Below are positions 1-8,149 of a stretch of 64,000 nt of DNA, piece by piece. Under the pieces are notes generated by a model. The model ran no database searches. It was not told the origin of the DNA and worked only from the letters and a program-made list of their open reading frames with translations. The DNA is taken from NCBI GenBank assembly GCA_026003015.1, contig BPGL01000002.1, forward strand, positions 124,001 to 188,000, in the 5' to 3' direction. Origin of the DNA: Actinomycetota bacterium (lineage in GTDB: Bacteria; Actinomycetota; UBA4738; HRBIN12). Numbering within the stretch: the first letter of the stretch is position 1; every line of letters starts with the position of its first letter. A program made the position numbers and the translations under genes.

Positions 1-325
1 GCGCCAGGGGGTGACGCCCCCAGGTCTCGGCGAGACCGCCTGCCGAGGGGGTCTCGACGTTGCCGGCCGGCGGCATCGGGGCCAGCCCCAGCTCCTCGGC
101 GGTCACGACGGCGACGACGCCGGGGGACCGGCGGGCGAGCTCGAGCCCCTCGATGCCCCGAACCTCGGCGTGCGGCATGATGGAGCGACAGAACACGGCC
201 CGGAGCGCCCCCGGGAGCTCGACAGCCTCGAGGTAGCGGCCCCGGCCGCGCAGGAACCTCGGGTCCTCGGTCCGCAGGGGCGCCGTCCCGAACGCCGACG
301 GTGACGGTGCTCTCACGCGGGTCAT
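1..325 (-). CDS. Molybdenum hydroxylase large subunit, N-terminal part (CoxL/xanthine dehydrogenase family)
   Basis: The gene begins with ATG at 325 on the minus strand and runs off the left edge, so only about 108 residues are visible. They contain the family's opening pattern: RTEDPRFLRGRGRYLE, then LPGALRAVFCRSIMPHAEVR, then SPGVVAVVTAEEL, and finally GRHPLA. This is the N-terminal domain of the molybdopterin-cytosine-dinucleotide subunit of CO, xanthine, aldehyde or nicotinate-type dehydrogenases. The active-site loop lies outside the window, so the substrate cannot be told. It is transcribed away from the sugar-dehydrogenase-like gene, with 45 bases between the two starts. Confidence 0.85.
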   Translation of the reverse strand, partial: MTRVRAPSPSAFGTAPLRTEDPRFLRGRGRYLEAVELPGALRAVFCRSIMPHAEVRGIEGLELARRSPGVVAVVTAEELGLAPMPPAGNVETPSAGGLAETWGRHPLA

Positions 326-370
326 GCTCCCACAGACGCGCTTCGGCCCCGGAAGCGGAAGGAGTCGTGC

Positions 371-1531
371 ATGAGCGCCACCGCCCCCCGTCCCCATGTG
401 AGCCGTCGGGCAGCGGGACGGGCCCGGCGCGCCGCCGTCGGGCTCGTCGTCCTCGGCGTGCTGGCCGCCGCGACGGGCGAGGCCGCGGCCTCCCCACCGG
501 GCTCGCAGCGACTCGCCCGGCGGGTGCGCGTCGTCCCGGTGGCCACCGATCTGGCGAGCCCCTCGGGCTTCACGTTCGACCCCGCCGGCCGGATCTGGTA
601 CCTGGAGCGGCTGACCGGCCGGGTCCGGATCCTCGACCGCGCGACGGGCCGGGACCGCGTGTTCTTCCGCGTGACGAAGGTGAACGGCGCCGGCGAGCGC
701 GGCGCCCTCGGGATCGCGCTGCACCCGGACTTCCCGAGCGAGCCGTTCGTCTACGTCTACGCCACGCGCCGCCAGGACGGGCGCCTGTGGAACCAGGTCC
801 TGCGGATCCGCGCCGCCGGGGACCGGGGCGTCGGGTTCCGGGTGCTCCTGCGCTCGCCGGTGGGGGCGGCGTCGAACCACAACGGCGGCCGCATCCTCGT
901 GGGCCCCGACCGCCGGCTCTGGATCTTCGACGGGGACAACGCGAACCCCGCAACGGCCCAGGACCTGTCCAACGAGCTGCGGGGCAAGATGCTTCGGATC
1001 GACCTCGACGGCTCGGTCCCCGCGTCCAACCCCTTCGGCACCCCCGTGTGGTCCTACGGGCACCGCAACGCCTTCGGCTTCGCGTTCGACCCCTGGACGG
1101 GGCGCCTGTGGCAGACGGAGAACGGACCGACGTGCAACGACGAGATCAACCGGATCGTGCGCGGCGGCAACTTCGCCTGGGGGCCGAGCTGGCGGTGCTC
1201 CTCACCGCCGACGATCCAGGACACGAACCGGGACGGGCCTCGACCCCGGCGCTTGCCGAAGTGGCGGTTCCCGAGCCCGATCGGGATCACCGGCGTCGTT
1301 TTCTGCGATCGCTGTGGCCTGGGCGCCCGCCGACACGGGGACCTGCTGTTCGGCGCGGTGAACGACGGACGCGTGCGCGCGCTCGACCTCGACGACGGGC
1401 GCCGGCGGCTCGTCGGCGGCGTCCGGGTGCTCGCGACCGCCCCCAGCGGCATCCACTCCATGGAGGTCGCCCCGAACGGGCGGATCTTCCTGAGCACCGC
1501 CCGGGGGATCTATCGGCTCGTCAGCCCCTGA
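371..1531 (+). CDS. Secreted PQQ-dependent sugar dehydrogenase-like beta-propeller (GSDH family)
   Basis: A 386-residue protein with a signal peptide or membrane anchor at about residues 17-42 (basic start, then an Ala/Val/Leu stretch ending in AAAS). The rest is a six-bladed propeller of the glucose/sorbosone dehydrogenase family. Visible family marks are ERGALGIALHPDF, SNHNGGRILVGPD, GKMLRIDLDGSVP, YGHRNAFGFAFDP and ENGPTCNDEINRI. The His in NHNGG and the GHRN block correspond to the catalytic and PQQ/calcium regions of the family. The start is ATG with AAGGAG a few bases upstream. Such proteins are predicted extracytoplasmic dehydrogenases, but many actinobacterial members have no proven substrate. 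Confidence 0.85.
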   Translation: MSATAPRPHVSRRAAGRARRAAVGLVVLGVLAAATGEAAASPPGSQRLARRVRVVPVATDLASPSGFTFDPAGRIWYLERLTGRVRILDRATGRDRVFFRVTKVNGAGERGALGIALHPDFPSEPFVYVYATRRQDGRLWNQVLRIRAAGDRGVGFRVLLRSPVGAASNHNGGRILVGPDRRLWIFDGDNANPATAQDLSNELRGKMLRIDLDGSVPASNPFGTPVWSYGHRNAFGFAFDPWTGRLWQTENGPTCNDEINRIVRGGNFAWGPSWRCSSPPTIQDTNRDGPRPRRLPKWRFPSPIGITGVVFCDRCGLGARRHGDLLFGAVNDGRVRALDLDDGRRRLVGGVRVLATAPSGIHSMEVAPNGRIFLSTARGIYRLVSP

Positions 1532-1633
1532 ACGTCGGCCCTGAACGTCGGGATGGCGCGGGCCCGGCCCACCGCGGTAGGCTCGCGACAACCAGGGTCG
1601 ACGAGCGGGACCCTCTCCCCGGAGGTGAACCTC

Positions 1634-1783
1634 GTGAACATCGGTCAACCCAGGCGGATCATCGAGATCGTGCCGGAGGAACTGCCTCTGCCCGACCCGA
1701 CGGTTCCGATGCCCGAACCCGGCCACGCGCCCGTCGAGCCGGTGCCCGAACCGCTCCGACCGGCGGAGCCGCGCAGCCCGTGA
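1634..1783 (+). CDS. Small acidic proline-rich protein
   Basis: A 49-residue protein of unknown function starting with GTG, placed eight bases after GGAGG. It opens NIGQPRRIIEIVPEELPLP and continues as Pro/Glu repeats. Its stop overlaps the GTG start of the following gene in a GTGA, so the pair is probably translationally coupled. An in-frame GTG at 1625 is possible but would lie on the Shine-Dalgarno sequence itself. I have seen similar short proteins opening with a IIEV-type motif in actinobacteria, but no function is known to me. Confidence 0.55.
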   Translation: MNIGQPRRIIEIVPEELPLPDPTVPMPEPGHAPVEPVPEPLRPAEPRSP

Positions 1784-2367
1784 GCGGGACCGTGGGCGAT
1801 CGCACCTCCCTCGCCCGGCACCTCACCACCGACGTCTCGACCGAGCCCGTGCTCGCCTGGCGGACCTGGGCGCTGTCGGGGCGGCGCGACGGGACCGACC
1901 TGCTGCTGCGGCCCGTGGCCGGCCGTTCGCGTCCGTGGCGACCGCGGGAGCCCGCCGAGGCCGCCTGCAAGCACGCCCGCCTGCACGCCGCCCCGAACGT
2001 GGACTGCTCCTGCGGCCTGCACGGCACGCGGGCGATCGACGTGCTGCGCTGGGCCCGCAGCCCCGCGGTGCTCGGCCGGGTGGCGCTGTGGGGCCGGGTG
2101 ATCGAGCACGACCTCGGCTTCCGCGCCCAGTACGGCTATCCCCAGGTCCTCGGTCTCGTCTGCCGCTTCTGCTTCTGGCAGTGGGGCCCGCTCGGCTCTC
2201 GCCCGACCGTGGTGGGGTGGTTCCCGCGGGACGAGCTCGTGCCGTTCTGCAACCCCCACCTCGACCTCGCCCGCCGCTACGGGATGCACCCCCGGCGGCT
2301 CCTCGCCGCCGGACCCGTCGAGGTCCGGTTGCGCGACACCTACGCGGTAGACGCCCTCGTCCTGTAG
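1780..2367 (+). CDS. Conserved hypothetical protein with Cys/His motif
   Basis: A 195-residue soluble protein starting at the GTG that overlaps the stop of the small proline-rich gene. The central part carries C-x2-H then HAAP-x4-CSCGL (residues about 65-80). It is followed by GRVALWGRVIEHDLGFRAQYGYPQ and a Cys-x2-Cys-like LVCRFCFW segment. The Cys/His spacing suggests a bound metal, or a fold held by thiols. The W-rich block AWRTWAL near the N terminus recurs in actinobacterial homologues as I remember them. No function is assigned. Confidence 0.7.
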   Translation: MSGTVGDRTSLARHLTTDVSTEPVLAWRTWALSGRRDGTDLLLRPVAGRSRPWRPREPAEAACKHARLHAAPNVDCSCGLHGTRAIDVLRWARSPAVLGRVALWGRVIEHDLGFRAQYGYPQVLGLVCRFCFWQWGPLGSRPTVVGWFPRDELVPFCNPHLDLARRYGMHPRRLLAAGPVEVRLRDTYAVDALVL

Positions 2368-2497
2368 GCGCGAACTGTAGGCGCGAAGCGCGCTCGGCCA
2401 CCGGCCCCGCCCGCGTGCCCCTCGTCGGTGCCCCGGTCAACCCCCCCGGTCCTCGTGCCGATACCCGACGACACGCACGAGCCGAGGGGATCGGGGG

Positions 2498-3298
2498 ATG
2501 GCGAGCGCTCGTCGCCGCCTCGCGGCCGGCCTCGTCGCGGGCGCGGTGCTCGCCGCGCTCGCCGACCAGGCCGCGTCCGCGGCGGCCCAGACGCAGGTCC
2601 AGGCGGTCATCGCGGCCCGCCGAGCGACGGCGGAGCGGATCCGCGGTCTTCGCGCTGAGCTGCGCACGGAACTCCAGCGCGCGCGCGCCTACGCGCGCCG
2701 CGGCGAGCTGATCGCCGCGCGGGCCGGCTACCGCGCCGGCGACGATCCGCACCACGTCCGGCGCCACACCCGCGCCATCCGTCGGGCCGTCCGGCTCGTC
2801 CGTCGCGACGCCCGCCTCTCGGCACGCCGGTTGCGATCGCGCCTGCGCGCCCTCGAGCGCCGTCGTGAGGCGCTCGGGGACTGGCTCGAGACCTGGGGCG
2901 TGTTCCGCGTCTGCCCCGTCCCCGGCTTCACGGTGATCCACGACGACTTCGGCGAGATGGTTCGGCTCGAGGGCGTGCCGGTGCACCGCCACCTGGGCAG
3001 CGACGTGAGCGCGCCGACGGGCTCGGCGATCCTCGCGCCGTTCGAGGGGTACGCCGTCGCGTCGTGGAGCCCGCTCGGCGGGAACCAGGTGACGGTCCGG
3101 GGCGCGGCCGGTGAGGTCTTCAACGCCCACCTGTCGGCCTACGGGCGGCTGGGGTGGGTCCGGGCCGGCACCGTGGTCGGCTACGTGGGAGCGACCGGCA
3201 ACGCCACGGCGCCGCACGACCATCTGGAATGGCGTCCGGGTGGCGGAGCCCCCGTCGACCCCTATCCCTACCTGGTGGCCAGCTGCGTGCCGCGCTGA
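2498..3298 (+). CDS. Secreted M23-family peptidoglycan endopeptidase
   Basis: A 266-residue protein with a signal peptide (residues 1-28), an Arg-rich helical region at about 30-130, and a C-terminal LytM/M23 domain. Zinc-site motifs are visible: HRHLGSDVSAPTG (H-x3-D type), FNAHLS, and PHDHLEW near the end (the H-x-H pair). GYVGATGNATAPHDHLEW is the standard closing block of the family. It probably cleaves peptide cross-links in the cell wall. It converges with the M15 peptidase gene, so two wall hydrolases lie tail to tail with nine bases between them. The 130 bases upstream hold no gene that I can see. Confidence 0.85.
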   Translation: MASARRRLAAGLVAGAVLAALADQAASAAAQTQVQAVIAARRATAERIRGLRAELRTELQRARAYARRGELIAARAGYRAGDDPHHVRRHTRAIRRAVRLVRRDARLSARRLRSRLRALERRREALGDWLETWGVFRVCPVPGFTVIHDDFGEMVRLEGVPVHRHLGSDVSAPTGSAILAPFEGYAVASWSPLGGNQVTVRGAAGEVFNAHLSAYGRLGWVRAGTVVGYVGATGNATAPHDHLEWRPGGGAPVDPYPYLVASCVPR

Positions 3299-3307
3299 GC
3301 CCGGCGG

Positions 3308-3961
3308 TCAGCGTCCGTTCGTGCTGAAGTGCTGGTAGTCGATCGGCCAACCCCAGTCCCCGCCCCAGGCCCAGCCGATCCGTCGGAACGCCCGCCACAC
3401 GACGTCGCCGTGGGCGATCATGCCGCGGCGGATCGGCGTTCGGTCCACGTAGTCGGCACCGTTCGGCGGCGACACACCCCAGCTGCCCACGTAGGGGTTC
3501 TCCACGGGGTTGATGTCGATCGCACGCCCGTAGGCGTGCATCGACCACGTACAGCACACGCCGCCGCGGTAGCGGCAGTTGAACGCCGACGTGTTGTCCG
3601 CCCGCATCGATCGCCTGTCGTCGGCGCCGTAGCGGTCCACGAGCCGGATCCGCCGGATCGGGAACCGCGCGCGCCACAGCCGTCGGAACACCGTCACGAC
3701 GTCCTCGGCGACACCTCGATGCACGACGAGCCGCCCCACGGCGGGGCGGCGCTCGAAGTTCCAGTAGGTGAGCCGGACGAGGCGCAGGTCGTGGAGCGCG
3801 ACCGGGCAGCCGGGCCGCCAGGACGACCCGCGCATCCGCTCCTTCACATGGGCGGGGATCCTCGTGACCTCGGCCTCGAACCCCGCGGCGGCCCCCGCGT
3901 CGGCGCCGATGCCGACGAGCAGCAGGGCGAGCGTGAGGATCGCGAGCGGGCGCCGGAGCAC
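3308..3961 (-). CDS. Secreted M15-family (VanY/L-Ala-D-Glu type) peptidase
   Basis: A 217-residue protein whose GTG start gives a clean signal peptide (LRRPLAILTLALLLVGIGAD). The catalytic domain carries SMHAYGRAIDINP, the S-x-H-x6-D zinc motif of M15 peptidases, and DYQHFS at the C terminus, the second zinc-histidine motif. It has paired Cys (NCRYRGGVCC). The family hydrolyses D-Ala-D-Ala or L-Ala-D-Glu bonds of peptidoglycan, and the exact bond cannot be told here. It lies 26 bases downstream of the coiled-coil membrane gene and may be co-transcribed with it. Confidence 0.85.
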   Translation of the reverse strand: MLRRPLAILTLALLLVGIGADAGAAAGFEAEVTRIPAHVKERMRGSSWRPGCPVALHDLRLVRLTYWNFERRPAVGRLVVHRGVAEDVVTVFRRLWRARFPIRRIRLVDRYGADDRRSMRADNTSAFNCRYRGGVCCTWSMHAYGRAIDINPVENPYVGSWGVSPPNGADYVDRTPIRRGMIAHGDVVWRAFRRIGWAWGGDWGWPIDYQHFSTNGR

Positions 3962-3987
3962 GGCACCATCGTGCCGCAGGGAGCCCC

Positions 3988-6006
3988 TCAGTGCGAGCCC
4001 TGCCCGTGCTTGCGCTCCGCCGCCCGGGCCAGGCGGAAGCGGAGGCTCGGCCCCTCGCCCTCCGCCTCCGCGTCGGCCGGAGGCGGAGGGAGCTCGACCT
4101 GCGACCCCGCGACGGGCGTCGGGGGCGGCGTGGGCGGGGGGACCTCGCCCTCGGGCAAGATCGGCGTCGACGGCGTGGCCGCGGGCGATCGGGCGAGCTC
4201 GGTCTCGAGCGCGGCCGCCCGAGCCCGCTCGGCGGCGAGCTCGCGCTCGAGCTCGGCGACCTGGCGCTCGAGGGCCGCCGCCTGCTCGGCGGCCGAGCGC
4301 CGGAGGCGCTCGAGCTCCGCCTCGGCCTCGATCCGAACCCGTTCGAGCGAGCGCCGCAGCTCTTCGTGGGCGCGCTGGGTCGCCGCGTCCAGGGCGGTCC
4401 GCGCCTCGGCCGCCGCGGCCGTCGCCATGGCCAGCTCGCGCTCGAGGGCCGCAACCCGCTCGGCCCACCGCGCCTCGGCCGACTCTGCCGAGCGGCGGGC
4501 CTCCTCAAGCTCCCGTTCGAGCCCCTCGGCTCGCCCCGCGGACTCCGCGAGCTGCCGCGCGCGCTCGAGCGCGGCGGCCAGCTCGGCCCGGAGCCGATCG
4601 AGCTCCGCCGCAACGGCCGCCTCCCGCTCTCGGGCCAGGTCCCGCTCACGGCCCGCCAGCGCGGCGAACCCCTCCAGCTCGTCCGCGCGCCCGCGGAGCC
4701 GCTCCAGCTCGGCCTGCGCGTCCCCCATCATCCGCTCCAGGTGCTCGCGCCGAACCCGCTGCTCCTCGAGCGCGCTCGCCAGCGTCGAGGCGTGCGCCTC
4801 GATCTGCGTCACGCGGTCCTCGGCGCGTCCCGCCCGCTCCTCGGCGAGCCTCGCGCGCTCGAGCGCGGCCTCGAGGGCCGCCTGGGCCTGGACCGACCCC
4901 CCGGAGATCGCCACGTGTGGCTCGCGCGTCGGCGCCGGGGCCGCCCGCAGGGCCTCGACCTCCTCGCCCAGCCGCGCCAGCTCGGCGCGTGCCTCCTCGA
5001 GCTCGGCCGCCAGGCGCCCGTGCTCGGCTTCGGCCTCGCGGGCACGCTCCTCGGCCTCGCGGGCGCGCTCCTCGGCCTCGCGGGCACGCTCCTCGGCCTC
5101 GCGGGCACGCTCCTCGGCCTCGCGGGCGCGCTCCTCGGCCTCGCGGGCGCGCTCCTCGGCGCGAGCCACGGCCAGCCGGAGGTCCTCACGAGGCGTCTCG
5201 CGCTCTTCGGCCGCCGCCTGGCTCCGACCCGCACGACGCCCCGCGCGACGTCGAGCGATCCACGCCCCCGCGGTCCTCGGGCTCCGGGGGGACGACGTCG
5301 TCGCGCCCGGCTGCTGTCCCGGGGGCCCGGCGGTCGCACCCCCCGACGCCTGCGCGGGACCCGACGCCCGGCCGGGGCCGCCACGGCTCCCCAGCCACTC
5401 GCGGAGCGACACGAGCGCGACCACCCCCAGCACGGCGGCCGCCGCGAAGGCCACCAGACGCAGCGTCGGCCACGGTCCGGCCGCCCCTTCCACCACGTCG
5501 AGCGATCGATCGACGACGAGCACGAACTCAGAGCGCGACCCCGATGCCTCGGCGATCGGCGCGACGGTGCGAAGGACGTCGTCTCCAGCCAGGGGATCTT
5601 GCGTGCGCTCGCTCGCGGTGGCGCCCGCGACGGCCCGCTGCAGGAGGGAGGCCTCGAGGCCCGCGCGGGCTCCCGGGCGATCGAGCGGGTCGGAGGACAC
5701 GACGATGGCGCCGCGGTCGGTGATGACGCGGGCGCGCTCGACCCCCTCGCCGCGGACGTCCTGGAGGGCTCGGTTCAGCTCCTCGCTCAGGCGATCGCCG
5801 AGCGGGGCGGCGGGGTCGACGCCGCGCAGGAGCGGCCACAGCCGCTGTCCCGCGCGCTCGCTCGCACGCTCCAGCGCGCGGACCTCGCGCTCGACCCCTA
5901 GCTCGTGCACCAGACCGGCCACGGCGCCGAGCAGGAGGAACGCCACGGCGAGGCCGCCGGCCAGCGGCCAGCGCGTGCCCCTTGGCTTCGGGCGTCCCCC
6001 GATCAT
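3988..6006 (-). CDS. Two-helix membrane protein with extracytoplasmic domain and long coiled coil
   Basis: A 672-residue protein whose ATG start has AGGAGA four bases upstream. A first membrane helix (about 14-34) and a second (about 178-196) enclose an extracytoplasmic domain of about 140 residues. This contains ARVITDRGAIVVSSDPLD, which looks like a single-Cache-type sensor fold. The cytoplasmic part is a basic, Pro/Gly linker and then some 380 residues of heptad coiled coil, including six perfect EERAREA heptads. It ends in a Pro-rich tail. The layout resembles chemoreceptor or sensor-kinase inputs, but no signalling output domain is present. It may be a scaffold or mechanical sensor in envelope growth, given the adjoining wall hydrolases. 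Function unknown. Confidence 0.75.
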   Translation of the reverse strand: MIGGRPKPRGTRWPLAGGLAVAFLLLGAVAGLVHELGVEREVRALERASERAGQRLWPLLRGVDPAAPLGDRLSEELNRALQDVRGEGVERARVITDRGAIVVSSDPLDRPGARAGLEASLLQRAVAGATASERTQDPLAGDDVLRTVAPIAEASGSRSEFVLVVDRSLDVVEGAAGPWPTLRLVAFAAAAVLGVVALVSLREWLGSRGGPGRASGPAQASGGATAGPPGQQPGATTSSPRSPRTAGAWIARRRAGRRAGRSQAAAEERETPREDLRLAVARAEERAREAEERAREAEERAREAEERAREAEERAREAEERAREAEAEHGRLAAELEEARAELARLGEEVEALRAAPAPTREPHVAISGGSVQAQAALEAALERARLAEERAGRAEDRVTQIEAHASTLASALEEQRVRREHLERMMGDAQAELERLRGRADELEGFAALAGRERDLAREREAAVAAELDRLRAELAAALERARQLAESAGRAEGLERELEEARRSAESAEARWAERVAALERELAMATAAAAEARTALDAATQRAHEELRRSLERVRIEAEAELERLRRSAAEQAAALERQVAELERELAAERARAAALETELARSPAATPSTPILPEGEVPPPTPPPTPVAGSQVELPPPPADAEAEGEGPSLRFRLARAAERKHGQGSH
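5027..5162 (-). repeat. Tandem 21-bp repeats encoding EERAREA heptads
   Basis: About six copies of a 21-base unit (minus-strand sense GAGGAGCGCGCCCGCGAGGC with G/A variation) lie inside the coiled-coil gene and encode EERAREA heptads. The near identity at DNA level suggests recent expansion by slippage, so copy number may vary between strains. Confidence 0.9.
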
Positions 6007-6243
6007 CGCGTCTCCTCGGACCGGACGGACCCTCCGGCCGGTCCCCGTCTCTCGTTCCTTCGGACGACGACCGGTGAAGCTGAACCCTGAGAACGCGGTA
6101 GGCCGCCTCGGGGTCGGCCGGATGGCCCCGGCCAACCGGTCGCTCGGCCGATCGGGGCGGCGATCAGCGCGGGAAGACGGCGATCAGGTGCGTGGCCCCG
6201 GGAACGGTCCCGAGCTCGATCGCCGTTCATGACGGGGAGCCGA

Positions 6244-6319
6244 TGGTGGAGACGAGCGGACTCGAACCGCCGACCCCCTGCGTGCAAAGCAGGTGCTCTA
6301 CCAGCTGAGCTACGTCCCC
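6244..6319 (-). tRNA. tRNA-Ala(TGC)
   Basis: A complete cloverleaf on the minus strand. The acceptor stem GGGGACG pairs with CGTCTCC and includes the G3:U70 wobble that identifies alanine tRNAs. The anticodon loop CTTTGCACG holds TGC. The T-loop GGTTCGAGTCC is standard and the CCA end is encoded. It lies about 7.5 kb from tRNA-Ile(GAT); both sit on the gyrA side of the origin, as in many actinobacteria. The 237 bases between it and the coiled-coil gene hold no other gene that I can see. Confidence 0.97.
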
Positions 6320-6350
6320 GCCGGCGCAAGCGTACCGCGCGTCGGACGCC

Positions 6351-6938
6351 TCAGGGTTCCGGGGGCGGCTCCGGTGAGGGTGAAGGGCTCGGGCTCGGGG
6401 ACATGCCCGGTCGGTACGTGAGCTCCGACCCCACGTCGGGAGCTCGATCGGCGCATCGCCCCTCGCACTCCCACCAGGTCTGCACCCACCACCGGTAGAA
6501 GGTCCTCGACGGCCCGAACGTCAGCGCGCGCAGGGGCAGACGCACCCATGCGGCACGCTCGCCGACCTTCTCGGCCGCCACCGCCCGCAGGTAGCGGTCG
6601 CGACCCGTTCCGGTCGCAACGCGCCACAGCGACCCCAGCAGCCGACGCCCGTCGGAGCGGACGACGACGAGGTGGTCCGCCGCTTCGTCGCCGCGCGTGT
6701 CGAGGAGCAGGTAGACCCAGCCGCGGTCCCACATCTGCCCCACGGTCCAGGGGTCGAACGTGATCACCGTCCACTCCGGCCCGGTGCCGGGCGGATCCTC
6801 GAACCGGACGACCCGCACGTCGAGCCGCCCGGGCGTGTCGTTCGGATCGAGGACCCGCTGCGGCATGATCGCGGCCCATGCCGCTGCGGCCACGACCGTG
6901 GCCAACGCCAGCGCGACAGGGGCGCTCCTGCGGATCAC
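6351..6938 (-). CDS. Secreted protein of unknown function, last gene of mau-like operon
   Basis: A 195-residue protein with an N-terminal signal sequence or anchor (APVALALATVVAAAAWAA), then a Trp-rich globular domain (DRGWVYLLLDTRGDEAADHL, RTFYRWWVQTWWECEGRC). It ends in a Ser-Pro repeat tail (SPSPSPSPEPPPEP). Its GTG start overlaps the stop of the mauE-like gene in GTGA, so it is translationally coupled. One Cys pair is visible near the end. I do not recognise the family. Its position suggests that it is an extracytoplasmic partner of the mauA-like protein. Confidence 0.7.
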   Translation of the reverse strand: MIRRSAPVALALATVVAAAAWAAIMPQRVLDPNDTPGRLDVRVVRFEDPPGTGPEWTVITFDPWTVGQMWDRGWVYLLLDTRGDEAADHLVVVRSDGRRLLGSLWRVATGTGRDRYLRAVAAEKVGERAAWVRLPLRALTFGPSRTFYRWWVQTWWECEGRCADRAPDVGSELTYRPGMSPSPSPSPSPEPPPEP

Positions 6939-8059
6939 CGGCGCCCCCCGAGCCTGAGCCAGCGGGCCGAGCGCCACGCGGTCCAGATCGCGACCCAGAG
7001 GCCCGCGAGCGCGAGCGCGGCCGGGAGCCGGTCGGCCGCTTCCGGGACCCCCGGCGACCACGCGAACGCCCCGTCCGTGGCCCCGGCCGCCCCGACCCCC
7101 GCGACGGCGGCGAGTGCGCCGTTGCGCACGAGCTGCGCCCACGCCTGCAGCGGCCGCCGCTCCCCGAAGCACCCGCACCCGAGCTCCCGGCCGAGGAGGA
7201 GGCGGGCGCGCACGATCTCGGCGCTGAAGACCACGAGCAGCCCGAGCGCCCACAGGCTCGCGGCGCGTCGCATCCCCACGATCGCGAGGATCGGCACGCC
7301 GACCTCCGCGAGCGGCACCGCCCACGCCGCCGCGCGCTCGAGCCGGACCGGCAGCCGCCGGGCCTGGAGCGCTCGGCGCCACCGGGCCGGCGCGACGAGC
7401 TTGGCCGCGCTCGACCACGCGAACGCCAGCGCGATCACCGCGACCGCGAGGGCCGACCATCCGCCCTGGCTGCGGGTCGCGGCAACCGCGGCCGCGACCC
7501 CGACCGCGACCAGCGCGAGGCCGTTGGTCAGGCGCCTCGGCCACTCCGGGCGACCCGCAAGCCGATCCACGAGCGCGCGGCCGTCGTCGTCCCGACCCAA
7601 CCGGCCGCCGGCGAGGGCGCCGAGCCCGCGGGCCAGGCCGAACGCGCCGAGCGCCACCGCGCCGAGCAGGGGCCGCCCGCTCGCGAGCGCGGCTAGCGCG
7701 ACGACGACGAGCGTGCCGTGCGCCAGGAACGTGAGGAAGCCGATCCCGAGCCCCGCGCCGTAGAGCAGGGCCGCGGTCGTCGGCCCGAAGAAGCTCCGCC
7801 ACCAGTCCGGGACCTGCCGACGCAGCTGCGGGACCGGCAGGCGAAGGTCCACGAGCTCGCCCAGGCCGTAGGCGGTCGCAGCGATCGCCACCGCAGCGGC
7901 CCCGGCTCGTCCCCACGGCGCGCCGAGGAGGGCGCCGATGCCGGCGAGCAGCCCCCCGAACGCCGCCCCCACGGCCGAAGCCGCGGCCGCGTGCGCGGCC
8001 CAGGCCGCGAGCCACCTGCCTCGGCCCCCGTGGACCACGGGGGTGATGGTCTCCACCAT
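6935..8059 (-). CDS. MauE-like redox membrane protein with extra N-terminal membrane domain
   Basis: A 374-residue integral membrane protein. The C-terminal half (from about residue 190) has the four-helix MauE/DoxX-like arrangement: FAWSSAAKLVAPARWRRAL, then PLAEVGVPILAIVGM and finally RELGCGCFGERRPL, the Cys-x-Cys segment typical of MauE-type proteins. The N-terminal half adds about five more helices, including ALLYGAGLGIGFLTFLAHG. That part resembles DsbD/CcdA-like transport helices only loosely. MauE is needed with MauD for disulfide formation in the methylamine dehydrogenase light chain. MauE proteins are usually about half this size, so this is a fusion or extended form. The gene sits in an overlapping operon with mauD- and mauA-like genes. 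Confidence 0.7.
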   Translation of the reverse strand: MVETITPVVHGGRGRWLAAWAAHAAAASAVGAAFGGLLAGIGALLGAPWGRAGAAAVAIAATAYGLGELVDLRLPVPQLRRQVPDWWRSFFGPTTAALLYGAGLGIGFLTFLAHGTLVVVALAALASGRPLLGAVALGAFGLARGLGALAGGRLGRDDDGRALVDRLAGRPEWPRRLTNGLALVAVGVAAAVAATRSQGGWSALAVAVIALAFAWSSAAKLVAPARWRRALQARRLPVRLERAAAWAVPLAEVGVPILAIVGMRRAASLWALGLLVVFSAEIVRARLLLGRELGCGCFGERRPLQAWAQLVRNGALAAVAGVGAAGATDGAFAWSPGVPEAADRLPAALALAGLWVAIWTAWRSARWLRLGGRR

Positions 8060-8068
8060 CGACAGCCC

Positions 8069-8149
8069 TCAGGGCCCGTAGCGCGCCGACCAGCCCGCGA
8101 CCGCCGAGGCGGCCACGAGCGCCGCGAGCACGGTCTGGTCCTCTAGCAT
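8069..8149 (-). CDS. Possible 26-residue membrane peptide
   Basis: A short frame whose ATG overlaps the stop of the mauA-like gene (ATGCTAG) and which ends ten bases before the mauE-like start. It encodes a charged start (MLEDQ), a hydrophobic helix (TVLAALVAASAVAGW) and a short basic end. The spacing fills a gap that would otherwise break the chain of overlapping genes, so it may be a coupled membrane peptide. Length alone gives little statistical support. Confidence 0.35.
   Translation of the reverse strand: MLEDQTVLAALVAASAVAGWSARYGP

Noticed and set aside
301-1779. Long plus-strand open frame of several hundred codons overlapping the sugar-dehydrogenase-like gene
   Set aside because: Arg/Pro/Gly-dominated composition with no family motifs. 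Only its last part (from the GTG at 1780) is a real gene.
2368-2497. Possible c-di-AMP (ydaO) riboswitch before the M23 peptidase gene
   Set aside because: Such elements often precede wall-hydrolase genes, but the conserved core words are not visible here.
5027-5162. Regular 21-base repeats considered as a CRISPR or other array
   Set aside because: No spacers separate the units; they are contiguous codons for coiled-coil heptads.
3329-6232. Very long plus-strand open frame (967 codons) antisense to the coiled-coil gene
   Set aside because: It arises from the absence of stops in GC-rich antisense of heptad repeats; Ser/Arg/Ala-rich and without domains.
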